Source: Amphirosellinia nigrospora (lineage: Eukaryota > Ascomycota > Sordariomycetes > Xylariales > Xylariaceae). From it: a DNA stretch of 64,000 nucleotides. Numbering within the stretch: the first letter of the stretch is position 1; each line of letters begins with the position of its first letter. Where the stretch lies: positions 2,906,001 through 2,970,000 of the forward strand of contig SCHM01000001.1 in the NCBI GenBank assembly GCA_004123355.1, written 5' to 3'. Positions 11,528 through 24,312 of the stretch are shown piece after piece. The translations under genes were made by a program, and so were the position numbers. The notes under the pieces are model-generated. The model had not been told where the DNA came from. It saw only the letters and a program-made list of their open reading frames with translations, and did not search any database.

Positions 11528-14500
11528 CCTAGACCGTTAAGAGTGGCAGTTCTGTGCGGATAGAAAAGTGGATGACATCGAAAAATGCAACCTATAGCGC
11601 CGTGTAAATTCGAATCCAAGTACCCTAGGCGCCAGAAATGTACTTGTTGTAATAATGTTGTCGCGTCGGAACTTTTTTATATCAGAAAGTTGCGGGTCAA
11701 GATCGAAATACTAACGCGAACCAGCCAGTGCATGCACGTCATTTTCAGTGGCAGCTCACCTGCTATACTACCTATTATCGGCCCACTCTATAAACGAGAA
11801 TCCAATCAGTCCCAACTAAACATGTAACAAACATGTAACAAACATGTAACAAGCATGTAACAAACACGTAACAAATATAACAAACATAAAAATTTCCAAG
11901 TCAAAGAAATAACCAATAACCATATGATGCTTATTATATAAAAAATCACTTTACTTTCAATAGCACTCTTAATGTAAGACTGAATTGGAGGGCACATACC
12001 TTGAATTGTTCACAACCCATCTACCCTTCTACGCAACTCTGACAGGCACTCATGTACTTACACCTTCATCACCCAACTTACATACATCAGGTTAACGTTT
12101 CCATTCATAATAAATTCTAAAGCATAGAGTGTTATCCATTTGGCAATAAAACCTGGTAGTATGAAAAGGGTCTCTTGGTAAGCATGAAATCATTTCTAGT
12201 GAGCATTAAAAACGGTTAATCTTGAGTATTTATAAAAATGATGCCGTAAACAAACTTTCAAACTTTGGGATTATGAGCGAAACTGCTTTTCAACTAACAA
12301 GAGAGATCAGCAATCTTTGAGTCAGTACCAGAAAAATGAGTAGGAAGGAGTATGGAAGATAACTATTATAAGGCGGCTTGACAGCAAGCACTCTAGCTCA
12401 TTACTAGGTATGCCGTTTGTTTGCTGATCAAACATATAATATGTTGATCCTTTCTGCGTTTACTACAAGTGGCTTGCTCAAATACTTCAAATACAAACTG
12501 TTCTGTATTTGCTACATTTACACTATGTTCAAAACACCAAGATAGAGTCGAATGCATTATCGACTGGGCGTGGAAATTTGGGGATAATGATCTCAATCAA
12601 ATGATAGTTGACCGCTTTATCCCGTGTGATATACATGTAACTAGGACGTTCAATTAAAAACCACGCTTGAGTAACACAACCTTCAAGGCAAATTCCGCAC
12701 CCACCTCTAAAGCACGCATAACATGACCAGAAAATGCAGGGAGCAATCAGGTTACGTAACACCGCACATAGTGCTCCAACAGACCAGAGCTACACCGACA
12801 CCTCTGTTCCCCATTTCACATCTCTACTTGATGGTACATAGACGACGAGCGGGCAGCTCTCAACGCAATGACTCACATACGTGTGACAATATAGTATATC
12901 CAAGTGACAAACCAAAAGAAAGGATTTTTACTCTCAAAAGGGCGTATCGGTATGAAATTATTACTCATCAATCGGCGGGACCACACCAGCGATCCGAGAT
13001 CCGCTTGACGCGTCCAAGGGGCCTACAAATCGTCATGTCCCCCCCCGAGAGCGTACCTTGCGTCGACTGACTGACGTGGAGATGACAAGAGACCGCCCGG
13101 GGACGGTATGAACCTTGAAAAAAAAACGCGGACTTGCCCTTCGGACGTAATTAAGGCCCGCGGGCGGGTACCTCGAACGAGTCAAGATCTGTATGCACAC
13201 CCTGAAGATCAGAAAGACATGCCCAGCTGGTATCAAATACTTGGTACAGCTAGAGCTTCAAAAACTCCACATTCTTCGTCCGTGCGATATTGTACAGTAC
13301 GGTAGGTACTTGTTTACCTTGAACCTTGGGGGGAAAAAACAACCCCAGATATCTGACTTTTGGCCCTTTTTATTGCCCCGCCTAGCTCGGGTCGATCGGA
13401 AGGGGTCCCCCATGCTTTGCGTGGAGTCTGCCTGCCTCTGGCACTACTGCGGGCGATCGATTCTGGTCTAAGGCAAGCAGCAGCCCTGCTTGATTATGAT
13501 GTGGTTTCTGGTATGGGATAGGTACTTATCTCTCCTCGGCCATACTCAGCTCCAAATAGTGACCGCGTAATCGATCACTAGACACGGGACCGTTGAGATG
13601 CCGTGGACCCGGTGGTCATATGTGTGAAGTCGTAATCCTGTAATGTATTGCTAGCCTGCTTACTTACTTGCTCAAGCGCATGAAAACGCACATCGAAGCA
13701 TCAGTTCTCATTAAGCATGGGTCGTAAAAAGGAGAGGGCAATTGAAGAACTGATTTTAAACATATATATCATGTTCATTTCTGTCATTTAGATAAAACAA
13801 AAGTTATGTTAAGTAGTTATATGAATACTGCCAGCCACCCTGATATCCTGGAAATGCTCATAAATGTGTATATATAGATAAACAAGTAAACCTTCAATTG
13901 AGCTGTGTAATGATGATATCCCCCTAAAGAGAACAACGGGCTAATATCCTCCGCCCATGATGTGGCATCCGGACCTAATCCTTTTTGCGCCAATCGTGTC
14001 CATTAATTGATATCGACGCTTTCTATATGCATTTGGTATTTTTCGTGAATAAGATTAAAAGAAAGAAAAGTGACGGGACGCTATGAGGTATCTTTTGCGA
14101 AAAATCCGTAGCAAACGCAAAAAAGCAGGGCAAATCTTGCCATGATGAAATCCATGCTGTTCATGTAATAGAGCAAGAGGCTAGCTCGGCTCCTGTTGCC
14201 ATGAGCTGAATGGATCGTCACCGAAGATCGCATCAGCTCCCTCATGCAGGATGACCTGCTCCAATTCCTTGGACGCCGACGCTGGCGACAGGTCTGAACA
14301 CCATTCATATGTCCACTCGTCCCGCATAAGCCACTATCGATGGCAAGAGGATAGAAGCTTCAATAGTCCTTTTCAGGACATCGAAGTAACACCCCGCATA
14401 TGGCTAATGCAACCAAAAGCCATCAATTGGGCACTAAGATAAGGATCCGAGTCCAGTTCCCAACCTAAGCTAGGCTAGGAAGGCACACTTGAACCCGAGT

Positions 14501-14606
14501 TTGTCCAACAATACCTAGCCCAAACCAACGCCGAACTATAATAAGCATCGCAAGGTAGTTGCCTGCAAACACCTGGCCTAGGCTCGCCGCAAAGGCGTGC
14601 CCTGAT
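11528..14606. other. AT-rich intergenic stretch
   Basis: About 3 kb without a supportable gene. It includes an 11-base tandem repeat at 11820-11874 and long AT-rich segments (11880-12660, 13740-13920) that may be decayed repeats. ORFs here are short, scattered and without motif. Confidence 0.6.
11820..11874. repeat. 11-bp tandem repeat, five units
   Basis: Five consecutive 11-base units of the form ACATGTAACAA lie here. The first three are identical, and units 4 and 5 differ by single transitions. The repeat fades into related ATAACAAACAT sequence to about 11888. Confidence 0.9.
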
Positions 14607-15999
14607 CTAATAACGGCTCATCAAGGGAGTCACGAGCTCGATACTCTTAGGTCGCGAGTAAGCTGGCGGGTTCCTCATGGGTAGCGGTCGGTCTGATGTT
14701 ACCATGCCACTACTAGTACGGCCGTAAGTAGACGTTTGGTATCCCCCATCGTATGTCGAAGGATAAACATTGGATGGGTGCGTATATGACGAGCTTGGGC
14801 TAGTCGCAGCGCTACGGGCAAAGGGCCAGATATTGGCGTTCATGGAAACTGGGGATGGCGGGCTTGGAGGGCGTCGGTTAAGCGACCTCAAAGCTGAGAC
14901 AGCGCTAGTGTACTGAGAACTGGTGGGGGTAGTCGGAGGTGAGAAATAATTAGAGTTGGGGCGAGATGGCGATGCCCGAGGAACGATGTCTCGGGGTTCT
15001 GGGTTCCCGGAGGCATAGAATGGTAAGCTCCCGCTGTTATAGGTGTTGTACGTTCTAACCGACGAGTGTGATAATGTTGTTGCGGTCTGGTCATGCTTGC
15101 GACAGCTGACATGCAAGTTAGTAAGTTGCACCATTTGATTGGCTAGTCGGGGAAGGGCTTACGCCTCAGAGCAATACAGACACCTCTCGTCTTGCGCTAT
15201 GAATTGTTTCTCGCAGGACATGCTATTGGGTCCAGTCAGTAAGCGATTAACTGAACCCTAGGCGTGTGATAATGCAGGAACGGAAATAGACGAAGCTCAT
15301 TAGGGTTGAATTGAGCTACCCAGGTAAAAACGTGGATGGCCCCATCAGCTTTACATCATGTGATGACGCAGCTTACATGAGGCGTTTCAATATGCATGGG
15401 ATTTTTTATTTGTTGAGAGTGACACCGAGGTGTAAGCGCCTTCACACCCACGAGGTGGCGCCGAGAGAAGCAATTTCCATCCCCGGGTTCGGGGAGGACA
15501 AACGGGATGGGGATATGAGGGTGATAATTGAAGGGGCGGAAACGTACCAGTACTGCGGGAAGCTCTCTCGCTCGTCCTCCGACCATTGCTCCTCTTCCCA
15601 TTCCCTCTCACGATCTCTAGGGCTCTTGCCTAATTTTTGTAGTGCCTGAGGAGTTGATTTCCTCGTCAATGTCTGTGGTCGTCGTGACCGGGAGGGATCC
15701 GCAGCGCTACCGGCCTTGCGAACATCAGTCATGGACGAATTAGTCGACGCATGGCCGGACTTTTTGCGATGGTGATGCATGGAGACTGTTGGAGAGCAGT
15801 CTCCGTGATGACACAGAAGAAAAGATGAGTCGAATTTGGTTGGCCGGTGTCGTGGGGGTCTTGTCGACCAAGACGCCGAGGGGTTCTCTGAGATCGCGTG
15901 GTTATGGTATAAGCCTCCTCTTAGATCGGTGGCACGAGGGGCGAGGATGTTCTCAGCTCTGAATTTCGACCCAATATTCAGAGAGATTGCCGCCCTCAA
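14607..15999 (-). CDS. Ecl1-type zinc-binding protein (life-span regulatory factor family)
   Basis: This gene is assigned to the ECL1/2/3 zinc-binding family, small proteins linked in fission yeast to chronological life span and nutrient response. Exons are 15548-15999, 15163-15222 and 14607-15105, and all junctions are GT-AG and phase-consistent. The exon 1 end reads EREWEEEQWSEDERESFPQY. The junctions then build the cysteine cluster QYCMSCEKQF-x6-RCLYCSEACRKHDQ, i.e. C-x2-C-x10-C-x2-C-x3-C. The C-terminal half is serine/proline-rich and low in complexity. The start at 15999 is the furthest ATG in frame; the conserved-looking stretch GDCSPTVSMHHHRKK suggests translation begins at or upstream of the ATG at 15780. 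The gene is intact. Confidence 0.8.
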
Positions 16000-18900
16000 G
16001 CTGATTCTCGAAACCGGTTTGACTTATGCCACAAAGTGCTGATATAATTGACGAATTGGTGGGGATATAGACAGATATGGTGGGCATAAAACAGATACCT
16101 ATGTGTGATATTGACAATCTGTAGTTGACGTGATGTACAAAAGACCGTAACTAAGGTGGATGGGGGGTTGTTTTAGAAGTCCACGCGTAGTATATATAAA
16201 CAAATGAGGACTAGGATATGGAATGCCGTGATTGAGCGTCAAGCACCACGTAATTCCGTGATATGACGATATTGCGGTGATATGGAGCCCCGCCAGCCGG
16301 TACGTAGATCGGAACCAAAGGGGCACGTGGGTTCCTCTTCATCAAAGAGATGAGTACAATGAAACTCGATAACAGCACAATACGTAGTGCTAGACGTGGT
16401 GAAATAGTAGTTCGAGCCCGTTGCTTGCTAGTCGAAATTTAGACTTGGGGTTCTCTAGATATATCTGGGGCGATGGAGGTGGAAACCAGCGGCCGGCTCT
16501 CGGACAAGGTAACGGCGGACCGACTCGACGGGGACGGTTCTTAACGGAAATAGCGATTCACTGTACGGGGCACTTATGGCTAATTCTGCGACATACAAGG
16601 GCTGGCAATTTTACTCCCAGACCAATATAGAGAGCCACCGAAACAAGTACAAGTAGGAAGAGTTCGGATCGTTGTGATGATAAGTGAGGGACGGAGCAGG
16701 ATGAAGGGAAACGAAGCCAAGAGGGAGGAAACGATAATATACTTGTACCAGGCCGCAGTATCTGGACCCCTACACAAAAGAGGATGGTACCTTGTCACCC
16801 ACCTTGTCGTTAGTCTCGTTGGTTGGTGTTTTCGGGGGGTGCTTGGGACCACAGATAGCGAGGATGGGTGCAGTAGTAGCGCAGTTGCAGTCAATCCATG
16901 CAGCTTGGGTGGGTACCTATGTACGGGTACTATACTATACTACCTCAGTACTGCCTAGGTAGGTAGGTCAGTGACCATCTATCTACGGTATCTACCTAAT
17001 GCGCAAGCTCCAATATGCAGCGTCGGCCTGTCTTCGAGGTACATGTAATTACCTCCCTAAGGCATGGTACACTAGCAGCTTTTTGATATAGGGGGGCAGC
17101 CGACAAGCGAGCATACCGTCTATTCAGGTGCCACAAAGGTAGCAGGCAGGTAACAATAGCGCAGGACATTATGGAGTCAGTCGTGATCCTATCCAGGAGC
17201 TACCTAACTAGTGATGACTCTTCTCTTGTGAAAGGGAAAAAAACTTTACCATAAGACAATATGTGATCTACCACTATTTCCCGTCCGACAAGGTGTTTTG
17301 TGTTTGAAAGACAGCCGAAAACGGAGCTGGCGGGATGATGAATTCGGCCTCGCCTATGCCATTAACCAATGGTGGGTTGTGGGTGCCGAACTCCCTTCCC
17401 TAGTGTAGAGACAACAATAAGACCTTTCGGGGCTTAGATGAGTAAGATACAGTATAAAGAAGGGGTAAATGAAAATTTTTACATTGTTCACCTTTGGCTG
17501 AACATTCGTGACCTCGAAACGGTGGGCCGTAATTAGGTAGAAGCCTTGTGCACGGGCTATTTTAAAGATGCTCGTTGGTTGGCGTTACACATCTTGTCCG
17601 GGGCTAGTACAACCAGGAAAAGTGGTCTAGAATTCAGGGATTGAGAGGCGAAAAAAAAAGTTTGACATATCATTCTTCCATTCTGGGATTATTGCACACA
17701 GAAATATTTTTATCATGGTCTAGCAATAAGGTACCTGGTTGGGATTATCTATAAGTTGAACGTTTCCATGTAAGAAACTAGCAAGCTAATAGCAACATAG
17801 TATCTAGCCTTTATATTCAGTTCTAAACTTTCCTTCCACTACCTCTTAGCATACGCAGTATTTTAAGTCTGCGAGGCTGTGTAATATTAGCAGCAGCATT
17901 CGGTCAGTGGTAGGCCAAAGTAAAGCAAGGCATCATAAGCGCACACTATTCCTCCACTTTATGACCGAGAAAGCTTTTGTCGTGGGCCTTGTTTTCTATT
18001 TGGTATAGGTCACCGACTGCCATCCACTCGGTCTCCATTATTATTCGTATCCCTATAAGAATGCTCCTCGATGCCACATGTCACGGCGTCACGGCATGCC
18101 GGCGTGATGAGGCTCGCAGTTCTCCCCACTAGCATCCACCAAGAGGCTCCTTTTGCTCCAGTACAACTGGGTATAAGTGTGGTCGCGGCAAGATCATCAT
18201 GCATCCGGTGCCTTGTTAGCAGTGCGCCGATTGCATGAGATAGACACAAATGCCACACTAACCAGCTTCTTTCGTGAAGCTTCGACACGCTTATGAATAT
18301 ATTTCCCATTGGCGGTGCGTGTGAAGACGTGCAGTATAATAGATAGATGTATGCATTATGAGCTTTGCCTCCGTTCTACATATGGCATAAGCAGCGAACT
18401 TGAGTACGCTGCTTATCAGTATCCTTATTCCGCTATTAATAGCGTCGGCCTCAAAAAAAGCCCACTACATACACTATAGTATCTTATTTTGAAGGACCAT
18501 GCCCCTCTAGGAGAGAAAAAAAAGTTCTGCGGGGGGAACGCGCGTTCCAGAGTTCTCAAATACAGTATCACATATATGGAACCTAGGCAAATACCGAAAT
18601 ACTTAAAGTGTATAATTGGCAGTGAATACCTACAAACTACCTAGTACCTTTGCCATTCTTTCCAAACACGGACGCATTGCTTGTTGCGGATTGGCTGAAG
18701 CATGATCTCTGGTCACCTCAGGCGTCACCCTGCCGTAAATAAGTACAGGCCCCAGTATCTGCCTTGTCAATCCTTCAAGGTCCTCAAGTCCTCAAGGGCT
18801 TCAGGACACAGCACCTAGGGTAAAAAGACCCTGCAAATGCCTACAGGGTTCTCCTGGCGTTCGTGCGTTCTGCAGTAATGGCGACGTCAAACACTCAGGT

Positions 18901-21900
18901 ACTTAGACTAGTACCTCAGCATTTATCTCGATCTCAGGTCCACTCCAGCCTATGTTATATCCATGTCTTGGCCTTCTCTTCCTTTCCCTGCTCCCATTCG
19001 TGGTCGTTTCATGACCTCATCCACCAGCTAGAGCACGTTTTGACTAGAGTCCTGAGTGTCTTGCATGCCCATCTACCTACTCTGGTCTATGTGGTTCGGT
19101 TGTATCAGCATCGCCCTTGGATACTGTACCTACAGTACCTTGCACTACCTCTACATAGTAACGATTAGGGAAAGCGAGGTGTGCTAGACTATGCGGTCTG
19201 ATTGGTGCGTCCACAACAAACTACCTTAGTTCTATCACAACCCACCTTGGAAAAAGAAGGGTACTAAAATAGGCGCCAAAGATATCAGGACTCAAGCAAA
19301 ATCCCAAGCATAGACACATGTATCTGTCCGCAACCAACAAGGCCAAATCGAAGTCATGTGAAGAAAAGCTCAGCAATCTCATTTCGTCATCTTATTCTTA
19401 TTACTAAATACAAACAAATCAGACCAATTACGAGAGCTTGCCTGCATGCTTTATTTACCCAGCACTGCCAGGTTGGACGCAACAATCCGTCCTAACTATC
19501 TGCCTTGGTTAAAACTGCACTTCTGTCAATGAGACTGCGGCAGCCTTCAACATATTACCCCTCCTTGATCTCTTTACGAAGCATTGATGGCGTTCCTCAG
19601 CTCCGACCTAGAACGTGAATCGTTACCTTTTTCGTCTCTGTCTGCATCGGGCCGCTTATAACTGTTTATGGACGTCGTGGGGGTGAGGTCTACTATGAAA
19701 AAGCAGGCCGCGGCAACTCTACATGGACCGTACTGCGAGATTGCATATCCAAAGGGTATCTATGGTAGGATAGAGGTTGCTGATACCGCGCCGACTTACT
19801 GACACTGGACCTGCCGAGAATCCATGCCGTTAATTTTCAGCATCTGGTCGGCCGTTCGGCATCCCTCTTTGGACAGCGTCCTGTCATCCCACGTCTGCCC
19901 CGAATCCCTGTCTATATATGCTAAAACCGACCCGGGCACAACGTTATGTAACCCCAAGATTTCTCGAACGACCTGCTGTCCGCGCCGAGATAGATCGGCA
20001 AGGTTTCTGTCCTTGCGAAGGGATATGATTGTGATTTAGGTTCACGTTGTACATAGTAGCACGCAAATGTGTTGAATGTATCAGCGTCATCTGTTATTTT
20101 AGCCTGGCCCAAATCTCATGCTAAAACCACTGGGTTGAACGATTAGATTGGTGGAATATATTCCCATGACATTCCAATACGAAAGAGGATTGGTATTGAA
20201 CCCAGCCGACGCACCATTATTTCCTTGTGGCGGCGCCTAGTTTCTCGCTTATCCGGACCTCGGGAACGACTACGTCGCAGACAGTGAAAGCTCATGTTGT
20301 CACTAGCCGATATCTGTGTCAATACTGTTTGGTTAGGTGATAACTGGGCAAGTTAGCGCGAACCAGATTGACAACTAAAATCTACAGTGGTTAACTAGAG
20401 GTCGAGGCGAAGATAACAAGTTGTTGTTGCTTCCCCAGAGCCCAGAGAGGGGAACCTCCAATGATCTGGATAAATGGCACGGCTCCAATTGCTACCCCTC
20501 TAGATCTTTCTCTCGAGCTTGATGGTGTACTGACGGCACTGGTCATCTCTGTGAGCTTCCTATGCGCAGCAACCCCGACCACGTCGTAGAAATAGATGCG
20601 ATCGTCAGGGTCGAATACGGGACATTAATTTTCATCTCGGGGTACGACATAGCTTTTCTTCAAGCGAGCGAGCGTTATTGTAGGTACGTACCACAAGAGT
20701 GTGGCATTTAAAGCATATTGCATCGCTCGACATCGCTGACTACCCGATAAGGATATCTAGCAACCTCTTAGGTGAGCCAAAAGATTTCACGAACTATTTC
20801 ATTTCAGCCAGCCTCGGGAGGCCAAACCCTGGGTAGAACGAACCCGCTCATTGGGTCTCTGACGCGGACGAAGGGATTGACGCCGAGACATCTGGTACCC
20901 TGAGAAGCAGGTGTATTGCACCACCCGTAGTCACTAACCGATCCAGGCTGTGAATGGAGACATCGCTGACAGGATTGAATCCTTCCAGGGTTAAAGGACG
21001 GGAGAGCAACAAGTAGATGATTGCCCCGCGTATCCCACTGCCGCTGGAATATGTGAACACCACCCTATGTATGCAATAGAACAGCATGCAAGATGATGCT
21101 AGCGAGCCGTCCGACAACCCCCGACTTCCAAGATCCTGCAGGTACCCTGGTCCCAAGTTCAGGGATAAAATGCTTATCAGGACCAGGAAGCGCTTACCAG
21201 TCTGTCGTAGATTTGGTGGCCTGAGCCCACATTCGGTATACTGACAATATCCATAGGTTGGGGTTACATGGAGGCCTAAAGTCAACCAGATAGTGGTTTA
21301 AGTTTCAAGCCATGAGAGACAACGACTCCCGATAATCACGGCTCCGCTCTCAAGCAAAATCAAATCTAGGCTAGGACTTAGACCCTGGACCGTGGGGGTA
21401 CCATCCCGGCAAGTACCGGTATACTGGATTTACAACCTCGAACCATATGTTTCACCGTAACGGACGAAATTTAAGTCTGTCCTGAACATAGGATAATAAA
21501 CGAGCCAATTGCGCTCTTCACAGTTGATGTGTGGATGGGGCGGTCAGCTCGGCATCGTAGCTTCAATATTTTCACGATACCTATTGTAGCTCGGCCGTTT
21601 TTCGGGAGGCGAAACCGAACATGACAGACTTGTCTTATTACCACCAGGAAGGTTCGCATATGGTGACTCAGCAGCCGAACGCCATGTCGCAGAGTATACC
21701 CCATTCTCGGGTTGGATGTCGAGCTTTGTGGTATCTCGCTACCCGGCCAGAGTCACGGACAAGTCAGACTCCGGTGTCGCATGGTAAATTATCCACACCC
21801 AGGCCTCTCTACACGGTACGGACGAAAGAGCAGAAGTGTACCGATTTCATCCGGATTCCGGGTATTTTTCGAGTTTATCATTCTATTTTGATATGGACAG

Positions 21901-24312
21901 GCTTGGCTAGCCCTAGGCGATATTTCGCGATCGATCATTTTGGCGCGGACACATATATTGTGCTGCTCTCAATACGTGATATATGACGTTCTACTTTACC
22001 GCCATTGTCATGTCCCCTCCTCGAGTAACATTGCACCTTGTGCTTGACACTTAAGCTGCTGTGTCACGTCGTCCCAGTTCACCCTCTAGCATTCTCTATC
22101 TATTCTAGCCTTGTATTATGACCTATCCGACCCGACTGTCGTTTCGTTCACGTCTGATGATACAAAAAGAAATACTCTACCTTGCTGGTCATCGTAGGCG
22201 GCCTGACTCTTAGCATCGACAATTGCTGTTGCCGTTGTGTTGCATGAGGAGAGGCGACAGACACCCACAAGATCAGCAGACAATGACGAACGAGTTGTTC
22301 TACTTGTCCAAAGTAAGGTAATGTTTGCCGAGCGGTGGACACATCTTTGTCGTCGCCTGATCTCATCATGAAGATGAGGTGTTGTGTCTGTAATGCAGGT
22401 AACACATAGGCACAGCCCCTGAATTCAATGCGAGATTGCAGCTTCTGGGTCGATAAGAAGCTCTACCTATGCTTCATCGCTGCCCAATTACTACCTCGGT
22501 ATGGCGCATCGGAGAGCGATGGACAAATTTGATATGTGAACGTCTCGGTCCGTGTATGCAATGATTGAGTCCGGACCGTCCTTCTTCGTTGGCCTTGCCG
22601 TTCCGTGACTAACTTCATAAGAATATCTATACGCAAGGCACCTGCTAAAAATGGTTCGGTAACACTACATATAACAATCATCCATAACGGTAGCCAAGCC
22701 TGTATAGATAGATAAGGGCACACTCACCTCACCTCAGGCCAAGGTTCGATATTACCACTATAGGTCACATATATGAATAAACAAATCATGCCCCTCATCG
22801 TAAACGAGCCACCACCATCTGGGCCAGGGGAATGGAATGGCGTATTGCCGTCCATGCCTTACCTCAATCTATCTTAGATGGCGGCAAGCTCCGGCATCGG
22901 CTAGCTGAGGTTGGGTAGCTATCTAAACCTCGCCCTATCGCGACGCTACGCCCCTAAAACGCATCATGCGACTTCCATCGCGCCGACTATTTCCCTAGAT
23001 GAAAAAAAAAACCGGATTTCTAATCTTGGGATTTTCCAAAGCGTAGGATCGTAGGTCCCGAGGGACTTGGGAGGATGCTTGGCAGGGGCCGTAATCTATC
23101 TGGTGGGTGGTGGTGGATGGCTAGGTATCTAATACTAATTGCGACGACACTGCGAGGATGGTGCTTCATTGGTCGTTATGCTCCCGTCCAAATACGTACC
23201 CCATGTTGACGGACTATACTAACTCGACCCTTTAGAAACGGAATAGCGAGGTGGACGAGTTGATCACGCAGTTCTAGATTTATGGAGTTGGATCTTATCT
23301 ATGCGTAGGTATGTTAGTAGCTGTAGATGCGACAACTTTAGGTCGGGTCTTTTCGGGAGTCTAGATCTGGTTCCGCGAAGAAGGGAGACGATGGTTTGAA
23401 GGCTCTAAAGATGTGTCGTTGCGAGGACGACGTGTCGCGAAGGCAGACGGGCGGACTAGCGCGATGAGTCTAGGGATGTCGCCTCTTGAGGTCGTAGTGG
23501 GAAAGACGTATGAGAACTGATAAGAGGGTGATGGAACACTCGGAAGGCATGAGAAAGTCTAGGACTTGGAAACTCGATCGACGAATATTTCCAATGAAAT
23601 AAAGTGAAGATTACCGAAACCATTAACGGGATGAATATGTGTATACTCTACAATGGGTGCACACTATCCACCTAAGCGCCCCAACAGAACACAACAAGTG
23701 ATATCCAAACCAATTATGAGCCATTAAAAGGGAGGTAGTCCGACTGAATCGAATCTATCACAAATGGCATGGGAATACTACCATGTATCGTGTCCGTACT
23801 GTCTGTTCTATGATTAGTTTCTTATCTCGGCTCGAATGCAAGACGATCATAATGTCAGTATTAGCACCGACAGATACATCTGGTCTCTACTAGCTACCGC
23901 ATATCGTAGAAAGCAGGGAGGTTGGGTGAATACTATGCACCTAGAGGCACGCTGCCCATTTTGCTGCCCGTAAGTCTGGCTGGTTTGTTGGTGGACATTG
24001 ATATTTTAACATAACATTCTAATAAACTACGCCAGGTATCAAACTTCTGAGCCTTTATAGATCTAGACACCTCTAGATGTCAAGTATAACCTCGGTGCTC
24101 GATAGTATTTCTATCTCTAATTTTGTCTTAAGTGGTTTGTCTAGGTTTTGCATTAACATTTAACTATGATGGATAACGTATAGCAACAGCTCTAGTAAAC
24201 ATAGGGGTCGGTTACCATCAACTTGAAACTTTCGATTTCACCGGGCACAGGGATGTAGTACATGTGCAGATTGTCGAGCACACGAATAATATTTGAAGAG
24301 TCTCGGGGTTTT
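16000..24312. other. 8.3-kb gene-poor stretch
   Basis: No ORF here has a recognisable domain, and no set of splice sites joins neighbouring ORFs into a familiar protein. It contains TACCTA/AGGT clusters (16940-17000, 18880-18910, 19125-19150), a 14-base palindrome at 18535-18548 and short T- or A-runs. Fragments around 20391-21285 look faintly coding and are listed separately. Confidence 0.6.
20391..21285 (-). other. Possible decayed or unrecognised coding fragments
   Basis: Two minus-strand ORFs (20391-20582 and 20848-21285) have even amino-acid composition and hydrophobic blocks such as AIGAVPFIQIIGGSPLWALG and RGAIIYLLLSRPLTLEGF. No start, splice sites or family could be fixed, and stops interrupt the space between them. 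They could be a relic gene or chance. Confidence 0.15.

Noticed and set aside
18863-19168. 101-aa plus ORF in the gene-poor stretch
   Set aside because: Low-complexity hydrophobic/histidine text without a family match; the leading part overlaps TACCTA-type repeats.
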